Positions 57,819-64,000 of a stretch of DNA of 64,000 nt are shown here, in pieces (the stretch's first letter is position 1; each line of letters starts with the position of its first letter). The stretch lies in assembly GCA_015058575.1 (NCBI GenBank), contig SVBZ01000008.1:1-64000 (forward strand). Reading direction: 5' to 3'. The notes below the pieces were generated by a model, which saw nothing but the letters and a program-made list of their open reading frames with translations, was not told where the DNA came from and did no database searches. Source of the stretch: Pseudoselenomonas ruminantium. GTDB taxonomy: Bacteria; Bacillota; Negativicutes; Selenomonadales; Selenomonadaceae. Position numbers and translations under genes: made by a program.

Positions 57819-58367
57819 ACCTTCTTTTCGTTTAGTTCCGTACAGGTGTTAAGCACTATATAGCTATTATAAAGAGATACGCGGCTTTGTGCAATTACAT
57901 TTTTAATATCATGCGTATATATAATGAATCTTACGCTTCGTTTCTGAAAATCGTGGGGAGAGTTTGTGATTTTGCTATGTTTATAGTAAATTTTTATTTT
58001 GGGGATAATTTACGGGGATTTTGTAAATGGTGTTTTTCTTATTTTGTTATCCACAGAATTTGTTGGTAGAATTGGGGAAAAAAGCACTAAATATGGAAAA
58101 ATAAAGGAAGAAAGACCTAATATATGGGGTTATCCACGGATTTATCCACAATATCCACAGAAAATGGGGATAAGAATACGAACATTATAAACAAGATGCT
58201 TATATATTATAGAAGGAAACTGAAAAATATTATATGTGTTCGCCCTGGTTATCCACAGGTGTGGATTGTTTTGTGGATAACGAAAGACTGTTTGCTTAGT
58301 TCTTAGCAGGAGTTTGGGGCATGAATGACGAATGTTATAACGATTACATGGATGGGGAGATGAAAGC
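57819..58367. other. 550-bp AT-rich intergenic region with a dense DnaA-box cluster
   Basis: No gene is supported. Exact DnaA boxes (TTATCCACA or reverse) lie at 58047-58055, 58142-58150, 58249-58257 and 58272-58280. One-mismatch boxes lie at 58130-58138, 58151-58159, 58165-58173 and 58260-58268. AT-rich sequence precedes the cluster (57890-58040). The box density matches that around dnaA itself. Confidence 0.8.
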
Positions 58368-59048
58368 ATGCTGACAGAGGGCGAATTGTTCTTACGGCTC
58401 GTATTGTCCTGTGTGCTGGGCGGAATCATTGGCTATGAGCGCCAGTCGCGCCGCAAATCGGCAGGACTACGCACAAATGTGCTGGTTTGTCTGGGCGCTT
58501 GTCTCATTATGGTGTTGTCGCAGGCGATGTACCAGCAGGTCGAAGGTTTGACGAATGCTGATCCGGCGCGACTGGCAGCTCAGGTGGTAAGCGGCATCGG
58601 TTTTCTCGGTGCAGGTGCGATCATGAAGGAAGGGTTGACGGTTACAGGCCTTACGACGGCAGCTTGTTTATGGGTGGTGGCCGGTGTTGGTCTGGCCGTT
58701 GGTGGCGGCTTCTATTCGGGGGCACTGATCACAACGGCACTGGTTTTTGTGACGCTGGGCAGTCTGTCACGTTTGGATGAGTGGGTGGATCATGAGAAGA
58801 ATCTGTCTTTGACCATTCATACGGTGGACAGACCTGGGCAGCTCATGCGCATCAGCCGCTGCCTGGAGGACTTGCAGCTTAAAGTGCGTGGGGTAAAGGT
58901 CAAGGCCGATGAAGACGAGGCTGATGATAGCGCTGAACGCTGTATGTATATCGATTTTGAGATTTTTAACAAGCAAAGCGTCAAGAGTGTCATTATTGTC
59001 GATGTGGTACGGCAGATTGATGGTGTCATCCGTGTTGATGTAGTATGA
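58368..59048 (+). CDS. MgtC/SapB family membrane protein
   Basis: 226 residues. About four membrane segments in the first 130 residues, with GGIIGYERQSRRKSAGLRTNVLVCLG and ARLAAQVVSGIGFLGAGAIMK typical of MgtC, then a soluble ACT-like C-terminal domain (LTIHTVDRPGQLMRISRCLED). Linked to magnesium stress and membrane potential control. GGGGAG precedes the ATG. Confidence 0.9.
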   Translation: MLTEGELFLRLVLSCVLGGIIGYERQSRRKSAGLRTNVLVCLGACLIMVLSQAMYQQVEGLTNADPARLAAQVVSGIGFLGAGAIMKEGLTVTGLTTAACLWVVAGVGLAVGGGFYSGALITTALVFVTLGSLSRLDEWVDHEKNLSLTIHTVDRPGQLMRISRCLEDLQLKVRGVKVKADEDEADDSAERCMYIDFEIFNKQSVKSVIIVDVVRQIDGVIRVDVV

Positions 59049-59147
59049 GGATTTTATTTTGCGTGCGAAAGGATTTTGGCGGTCCGGTGCGGAATATTAT
59101 CCAAGAGTAATTATACGGCTTTTCCAGTCAGAAGGAGAGGGTTTGGA

Positions 59148-59570
59148 ATGAATACAGAAATCGTAGATACGATGGTACGCGTTGCTATGCAGGCTATGGA
59201 CAATGCGTATGTGCCTTATGGCAAGGCGGCTATCGGTGCTTGTGTGTTGGCAAGCGATGGTACGTTCTATACGGGATGCAATATTGAAAATGCTATCCCG
59301 CGCTTGTCGGTTTTTGCTGAGGAAGTAGCCATGTACCGTGCTATTGCCGATGGCAAGCGGGAATTCGATGGCATTGCTGTGATTGCCGATACGGAAAAGC
59401 CGTTCATTCCGAACGGTGCGGTTTGTCAGCTGCTGGCAGAATTCAATGTACAGGAAATCATCATGGCCAATATGGACGGTGTGTTTAAGACGGTGACGCT
59501 TGACGAGCTGATGCCATATGCGCGTGAACTCATCGGCAATCCGATGCAGTCTGAGGAAGAAGCGTTTTAA
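59148..59570 (+). CDS. Cytidine deaminase-fold protein lacking zinc ligands
   Basis: 140 residues, the usual Cdd length, with VPYGKAAIGACVL, GCNIENAI and a catalytic-type glutamate E58. The ligand normally in [C/H]-A-E is F56, and P-C-x-x-C is P88-N-G-A-V92, so all three zinc ligands are gone. The nearby C93 is one position off. The frame is intact, with no stop or shift. It may be a pseudoenzyme binding nucleosides, or a related protein with another chemistry. The start at 59148 follows AAGGAGAGGG; the frame back to 59076 lacks a site. Confidence 0.8.
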   Translation: MNTEIVDTMVRVAMQAMDNAYVPYGKAAIGACVLASDGTFYTGCNIENAIPRLSVFAEEVAMYRAIADGKREFDGIAVIADTEKPFIPNGAVCQLLAEFNVQEIIMANMDGVFKTVTLDELMPYARELIGNPMQSEEEAF

Positions 59571-59576
59571 CTATTC

Positions 59577-59599
59577 AGCCGCTCCGGATAGGAGCGGCT
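59577..59599 (+). terminator. Weak terminator-like hairpin
   Basis: AGCCGCTCC (59577-59585) with GGAGCGGCT (59591-59599); the following T-run is short and interrupted. Confidence 0.5.
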
Positions 59600-59649
59600 T
59601 TAAGTTTGCACCGGTTTTCGCCGATATATGGGAAAAGGGAGGTGCTGAT

Positions 59650-60129
59650 ATGGCAGGTTTGACGATGGATTCCCTGTTGGTTTTGCAGAAACTGGCGGAG
59701 ATGCAGAAGGAAAAGAAGCGGCAGGATGATTTTAAGGACAGGGGAAGCACTGCAAATGCGGCAAGCTATAAGGATGTATGGGAACAAGTAAGACGCGAGC
59801 AGGAAGAGTGGAATAAGACGCTTGACGAAGTCGATATCACGCAATATAAGCTAGCCTTGATGGATAGTTTCTGGTCGGATCGCCATGATGCACAGAACTA
59901 TCTGGCCAGCTATTATAAGCGGCAGCAGCGGGCCGTCAATCAGCAGTCGCTGGCGGAAATCACTCGGGATATCGCTTGGCTCAACCAGCTCAACAACACC
60001 GGTATCCTGAACCCAGCCATTGGCATCGAGGCCTCTCAGCAGATCGGCAAGGCGCTATCGGCAGCGCTGCAGACCTCGGTGATGGCCAGTATCCAGAATA
60101 TGCAGCTCCATTCGCTTTGGGAGTTATAA
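59650..60129 (+). CDS. Small helical protein of unknown function
   Basis: 159 residues from ATG 59650 with AAGGGAGGTG upstream. Mostly helical and charged (LQKLAEMQKEKKRQDDFKD, WEQVRREQEEWNKTL), glutamine-rich in the C-terminal half, with no signal peptide or membrane segment. I do not recognise a family. The spacing and quality of its ribosome site, and its own terminator, argue that it is a real gene. A longer frame to 59518 overlaps the deaminase homologue and is rejected. Confidence 0.65.
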   Translation: MAGLTMDSLLVLQKLAEMQKEKKRQDDFKDRGSTANAASYKDVWEQVRREQEEWNKTLDEVDITQYKLALMDSFWSDRHDAQNYLASYYKRQQRAVNQQSLAEITRDIAWLNQLNNTGILNPAIGIEASQQIGKALSAALQTSVMASIQNMQLHSLWEL

Positions 60130-60134
60130 TAGAC

Positions 60135-60166
60135 AAAAACAGCTCATCTTGCGATGAGCTGTTTTT
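60135..60166. terminator. Two-way terminator
   Basis: Perfect 14-bp stem with A5 and T5 flanks and the 4-base loop TTGC, between convergent genes. Confidence 0.92.
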
Positions 60167-60192
60167 GCTGTATGGAATTACTGTATTCGTGA

Positions 60193-62085
60193 TTATCCTT
60201 TGAGCGGCTTCTTGAGCACGGAGAGAATAGCACAGCCGACGATAGCGCCGACGAGGATAGCAACGAGGTACATAACCGGATTGCCAATCGTCGGAACGAC
60301 GAAGATACCGCCGTGCGGAGCACGCAGCGTGCAGTCAAAGGCCATGGTCAGAGCACCAGCCGTAGCGGAGCCGATAACCATCGACGGGATGACGCGCAGC
60401 GGGTCACCAGCTGCGAACGGGATAGCACCCTCCGTGATGAAGGAAAGGCCCATGACATAGTTCGTCACACCAGCTTTGCGCTCGCTTTCCGTGAAACGGT
60501 TCTTGAAGAACGTCGTGCAGAGGGCGATAGCAAGCGGCGGAACCATACCACCAGCCATGACAGCAGCCATGACGTGGAACTCACCGGAAGCTAAGAGACC
60601 AGTACCCGTTACATAAGCAGCTTTGTTGATCGGGCCGCCCATGTCAACAGCCATCATACCGCCCATGACGATACCGAGCAGGATGCGGGCATTCGGGTCC
60701 ATGTTCTTGAGCGTGTCGACCATCCAGGTATTCAGGGCACCAACCGGCGGAGCGATGATGAACATGCTGATGACGCCGATGATCAGGATACCGAAGAACG
60801 GATAGAGCAGGACCGGTTTGATACCGTCCAGGGATTCCGGCAGGCAGCTGAATGCTTTCTTGAGGAAGTTTACGGCATAACCGCCGACGAAACCAGCGAC
60901 GAGAGCGCCGAGGAAGCCCGAACCCGTCGTGCCAGCAAGAGCACCGCCGACGAAACCAACGGCCAGACCCGGACGGTCAGCGATCGACATGGAGATGAAG
61001 CCGGCGAGGACTGGCAGCATGAAGCCGAATGCTGCGCCACCGATGTCCTTGAAGAATTTAGCAACCGGCGTGTTGGAACCGAAGTTTTTCGGGTCGATGG
61101 AGTAGTCATCGAGCAGGAAGGCAAGGGCAATCAGGATACCACCGCCAACGACGAACGGCAGCATGTGGCTGACGCCGTTCATGAGGTGCTTGTAGATCTG
61201 ACGGCCAAGGCTCTCGCCTTCGACATCAGCAGCACCTTCAGCAGCATCGGAACCATTAGCATGATATACCGGCGCATTGCCCGAAAGCGCGCGGTCGAGG
61301 AGCTCGTCGGCCTTGTTGATGCCGTCAGCGACCTTCGTGATGACAACGCGTTTGCCAGCAAAGCGGGCCATAGCGACGTTCTTATCAGCAGCGACGATGA
61401 TGCCGTCTGCGGCAGCGATTTCCTCATCCGTCAGGATGTTCTTCGCACCACCGGAACCATTGGTTTCGACTTTGATGCTGATGCCGCGTTTCTTGGCATG
61501 CTGTTCAAGGCTCTCAGCAGCCATGAACGTGTGCGCGATACCCGTCGGGCAAGCCGTAACTGCAAGAACCTGGATGTGGTCAGCAGCCGGAGCAGCGGTC
61601 TCTTCTTCTGCAGCCGGAGCAACGAAATTACCGTCTTCTTTGTCGTCGACGAGTTTGAGGAATTCTTCCTTCGTCTTAGCAGCAATCAGGGCTTCCTTGA
61701 AGTCCGGGTCCATGATCATCGTAGCGAGTTTCGACAGGATGGCAAGGTGCTCATCGTTGGCCGAATCCGGTGCAGCAATCATGAAGAACAAGCGGCTCGG
61801 GTTGCCATCCATGGACTCAAAGTCCATGCCAGATGGAACTGTCATGGCAGCAAGGCCAGCTGCTTTAACGCCTGCGCTCTTGGCATGCGGCGTGGCAATG
61901 CCATCGCCGAGGCCCGTCGTGCCCGAAGCTTCACGGGCAAAGACGTCTTTCGTGTACTGTTCCTTGTCGGACAGGTTGCCGCCAGCCTCCATGAGGTCAG
62001 CGAGCTGATTGATTGCAGCGGCTTTGTCAGCCGGAGCCGCACCCAGCAGGATGCTGTCGCTCTTGAGCAAATCAGTAATACGCAT
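60193..62085 (-). CDS. fruA: PTS fructose permease IIABC
   Basis: 630 residues in the order IIA (about 1-150, phospho-His H67 in TPHAKS), IIB (about 170-270, Cys179 in ACPTGIAHT) and IIC (about 300-630, many membrane segments). Imports fructose as fructose 1-phosphate. Follows fruK by about 50 bases. ATG preceded by AAAGGAGAG. Confidence 0.95.
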   Translation of the reverse strand: MRITDLLKSDSILLGAAPADKAAAINQLADLMEAGGNLSDKEQYTKDVFAREASGTTGLGDGIATPHAKSAGVKAAGLAAMTVPSGMDFESMDGNPSRLFFMIAAPDSANDEHLAILSKLATMIMDPDFKEALIAAKTKEEFLKLVDDKEDGNFVAPAAEEETAAPAADHIQVLAVTACPTGIAHTFMAAESLEQHAKKRGISIKVETNGSGGAKNILTDEEIAAADGIIVAADKNVAMARFAGKRVVITKVADGINKADELLDRALSGNAPVYHANGSDAAEGAADVEGESLGRQIYKHLMNGVSHMLPFVVGGGILIALAFLLDDYSIDPKNFGSNTPVAKFFKDIGGAAFGFMLPVLAGFISMSIADRPGLAVGFVGGALAGTTGSGFLGALVAGFVGGYAVNFLKKAFSCLPESLDGIKPVLLYPFFGILIIGVISMFIIAPPVGALNTWMVDTLKNMDPNARILLGIVMGGMMAVDMGGPINKAAYVTGTGLLASGEFHVMAAVMAGGMVPPLAIALCTTFFKNRFTESERKAGVTNYVMGLSFITEGAIPFAAGDPLRVIPSMVIGSATAGALTMAFDCTLRAPHGGIFVVPTIGNPVMYLVAILVGAIVGCAILSVLKKPLKG

Positions 62086-62138
62086 GGTATCTCTCCTTTT
62101 TGAATAATGTATAATGATTTTATGATACTAGCAATTGA

Positions 62139-63047
62139 TTAGGCAATGGTGGCCAGCAGTGCCTCAACTTCCGGACGCGTAGCGAGGTTTTCGCTGAAGG
62201 CGGAAGCCGAGCCGGTGGCGACACCCATGTGGAAGGCTTTCTCGAAGTCGCCATTGGATTCCATGAAGCCCGTGATGAAGCCAGCTACCATCGAATCGCC
62301 GGCGCCGACGGAGTTGATGAGCTTGCCTTTCGGTGCTGGGCACTTGTAGGACTTGCCCTCGGCCGTCAGCAGGATAGCACCATCGCCAGCCATGGAAATC
62401 AGTACGTTCTGCGCACCTTTTTCCTGCAGCTTCTTGGCATAGGTGATGATTTCTTCATCGGTCGTGAGCTTCACGCCAAACATATCACCGAGTTCGTGAT
62501 TGTTCGGTTTGATGAGGAACGGATGATACTGCAATACGTTCAAGAGCAGGTTCTTCTCGGCATCGACAACGATGCGGATGCCTTTGCCGTCAAGACGGGC
62601 CATGATTTTCTGATAGATGTCATCCGGCAGGGTCTTTGGAATCGAGCCAGCCAGAACGAGCGTATCGCCTTCCTGCAGCTTGTCGAGCTGGGCGAATAGC
62701 TCCTCGCGCTTAGCTTCGCTGATATCGGGGCCCTGGCCATTGATTTCGGTTTCGCAGTCTGCTTTGGCCTTGACATTGATGCGCGAGAACCCCTTTTCGA
62801 GCTGGACGAAATCGCTCTTGACGCCGAAGTCCTTGAGCTGGTTCTTGATCTCTTCCCCGGTGAAGCCAGCGAGGAAGCCAAGAGCGGTGCTCTCATGGCC
62901 GAGGTTCTGCAGGACGATGGACACGTTGATGCCCTTGCCGCCGGCTAGAACCTGCTCGTAGTTCACGCGGTTGATAGTGCCGGCAGTGAACTTGTCCAGG
63001 CGGACGATGTAGTCCAGCGATGGGTTGAATGTTACGGTGTAAATCAT
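62139..63047 (-). CDS. fruK: 1-phosphofructokinase
   Basis: 302 residues of the PfkB family: AGGKGINVS and SVGAGDSMVAGF catalytic motifs. Converts fructose 1-phosphate to fructose 1,6-bisphosphate. It lies 3 bases after fruR, so translation is probably coupled; the ATG follows GAGGGG within the end of fruR. Confidence 0.95.
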   Translation of the reverse strand: MIYTVTFNPSLDYIVRLDKFTAGTINRVNYEQVLAGGKGINVSIVLQNLGHESTALGFLAGFTGEEIKNQLKDFGVKSDFVQLEKGFSRINVKAKADCETEINGQGPDISEAKREELFAQLDKLQEGDTLVLAGSIPKTLPDDIYQKIMARLDGKGIRIVVDAEKNLLLNVLQYHPFLIKPNNHELGDMFGVKLTTDEEIITYAKKLQEKGAQNVLISMAGDGAILLTAEGKSYKCPAPKGKLINSVGAGDSMVAGFITGFMESNGDFEKAFHMGVATGSASAFSENLATRPEVEALLATIA

Positions 63048-63050
63048 GAG

Positions 63051-63800
63051 TTATAAATCCCCCTCGATGATAGTAGTGTAGTCCCGATACTTCTTATCTT
63101 CCAGCTGGCCTGTGATGATTGAGGCACTGGAGATATTAGCAAAGGTAATAGGCGAAATTTTATTGAATTTCGACCGATCGGCCAGGATGAACGCATGGCT
63201 GCAACGGGAAAGCGCTGCTCCTTTGATGATGCCTTCGCTCGAGTCTGGCGTAGAAAAACCGGATTTGGTGCTGATACCGTTGGTACCGAAGAATCCTTTC
63301 GTAAAGTTGTAAGCTTTCAGATTATTCAGTGCCTCTGTACCGACCACAGCTTCAGTGACGGCCTTGATTTCACCGCCGAGGATGAAGACCTTGAAACCCT
63401 TGGCAGCAAGACGGGCTGCATGGGAAATGCCGTTCGTTACATACACGGCACTGGTTTCAGTCAAGAAGTCAATCATGCGCAAGGTGGTAGAACCGGCATC
63501 GATGTAGACGAAATCCCTGCGCTTTATGAGACTGGCTGCCTTGCGGGCAATGGCGATCTTTTCCTCAGGGTAAAGATCGCGCTTCGTCTTCATATCTTCC
63601 TCCGACGAGCTGTAATTGTTGTCGATGGAAGTAGCGCCGCCATAGACTTTGTAGAGGCGGCCGCTTTTGTGCAGCGCCGTTAAGTCGCGGCGGACCGTGG
63701 ATTCCGAGGCATCGAGGGCCTTGGTCAGATCTAGTACGGTAACAGCCTTTTTCTCTTCGAGAATGCGGAGAATCGTTGCATAACGTTCTTCCGTAAGCAT
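63051..63800 (-). CDS. fruR: DeoR-family fructose operon regulator
   Basis: 249 residues. N-terminal winged helix (TVLDLTKALDASESTVRRDLTAL), linker, and DeoR sugar-phosphate sensor (YIDAGSTT, FFGTNGIS, ADRSKF). The DeoR domain probably senses fructose 1-phosphate. ATG 63800 is chosen with AAGGAG 8 bases upstream; a GTG at 63809 lies inside that site. Confidence 0.9.
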   Translation of the reverse strand: MLTEERYATILRILEEKKAVTVLDLTKALDASESTVRRDLTALHKSGRLYKVYGGATSIDNNYSSSEEDMKTKRDLYPEEKIAIARKAASLIKRRDFVYIDAGSTTLRMIDFLTETSAVYVTNGISHAARLAAKGFKVFILGGEIKAVTEAVVGTEALNNLKAYNFTKGFFGTNGISTKSGFSTPDSSEGIIKGAALSRCSHAFILADRSKFNKISPITFANISSASIITGQLEDKKYRDYTTIIEGDL

Positions 63801-63824
63801 GGCTATCACTCCTTATTTCTTAAT

Positions 63825-63853
63825 ATAATACAACTAAAGTCCGCCAAAGTCAA
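63825..63853 (-). promoter_or_regulatory. Promoter of the fructose operon
   Basis: Minus strand TTGACT (63848-63853), a 17-bp spacer and TATTAT (63825-63830). Confidence 0.75.
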
Positions 63854-63945
63854 TCAAAAGCACGATAAACCCAGCAAAAAAAATTATAAAAGAGCATAGT
63901 CTGGCAAAAAACACCGACCAAAACGATAATGGTTGACCAAAGTCA
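63844..63945. promoter_or_regulatory. Direct repeats before the fructose operon, possible FruR sites
   Basis: CCAAAGTCA occurs at 63844-63852, overlapping the -35 box, and again at 63937-63945; ACGATAA words occur near 63864 and 63924. Repeated motifs are common in DeoR operators. The rest of the window to 64000 shows no gene. Confidence 0.5.
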
Positions 63946-64000
63946 CGAATTTTATTAAAAATTAATGGCAGGAAAAGCAGTAAGTTGGCTATAATATAAA

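Noticed and set aside
59148..59570. Frameshift or sequencing error as cause of the missing zinc ligands
   Set aside because: The residues around both motif positions stay in the family register (AEE, PNG, LLAEF) before and after, so single-base errors cannot explain it.

Overview
This is an origin-proximal stretch of a bacterial chromosome. The layout points to a diderm firmicute of the Negativicutes, most like Selenomonas, Mitsuokella and relatives. The reasons are the order rpmH/dnaA/dnaN/S4 protein/recF/DUF721/remB-like/gyrB, soj-spo0J with a DUF4446 gene, fairly balanced base composition, strong AAGGAGG-type ribosome binding sites, a tad (Flp) pilus locus that includes a secretin, and a chemotaxis receptor. 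The genus assignment is inference. I saw no rRNA, tRNA, CRISPR array, insertion sequence or prophage.

Left of the origin (1-26.2 kb) nearly all genes run leftward: a three-polypeptide glutamate synthase, an M23 peptidase, DUF4446-parB-parA, pfkA, an EAL protein, a PreA-type dehydrogenase, and the classic block rpmH-rnpA-yidD-yidC-jag-mnmE-mnmG-rsmG. The rightward exceptions are a split methionine synthase (separate reactivation protein followed by MetH) and a ZTP-riboswitch-controlled AICAR transformylase. Five parS or parS-like sites lie in this arm, one of them forming the core of a 46-bp perfect palindrome that also looks like a shared terminator.

The origin (26.3-28.3 kb) is bipartite, with DnaA boxes on both sides of dnaA. 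To its right run dnaN, an S4 protein, recF, dciA with a zinc ribbon, a RemB-like protein and gyrB. A block of about 16 kb then separates gyrB from gyrA: a manganese-riboswitch-controlled TerC transporter, HtpX, a prepilin peptidase, a complete tad locus with two TadZ/CpaE-like ATPases, a guanylate-kinase-like protein, a threonine-synthase-like protein and Ppx/GppA.

Right of gyrA come a chemotaxis receptor, malic enzyme with a palindromic leader, an LCP cell-wall ligase, MgtC, a cytidine deaminase homologue that has lost all its zinc ligands, an unknown small protein, and a fructose operon (fruR-fruK-fruA) running leftward from the right edge.

The observations I rate highest are a dense DnaA-box cluster about 30 kb from dnaA (58.05-58.28 kb), the zinc-less cytidine deaminase homologue, the parS/terminator palindrome, and a smaller DnaA-box cluster in front of the EAL gene.
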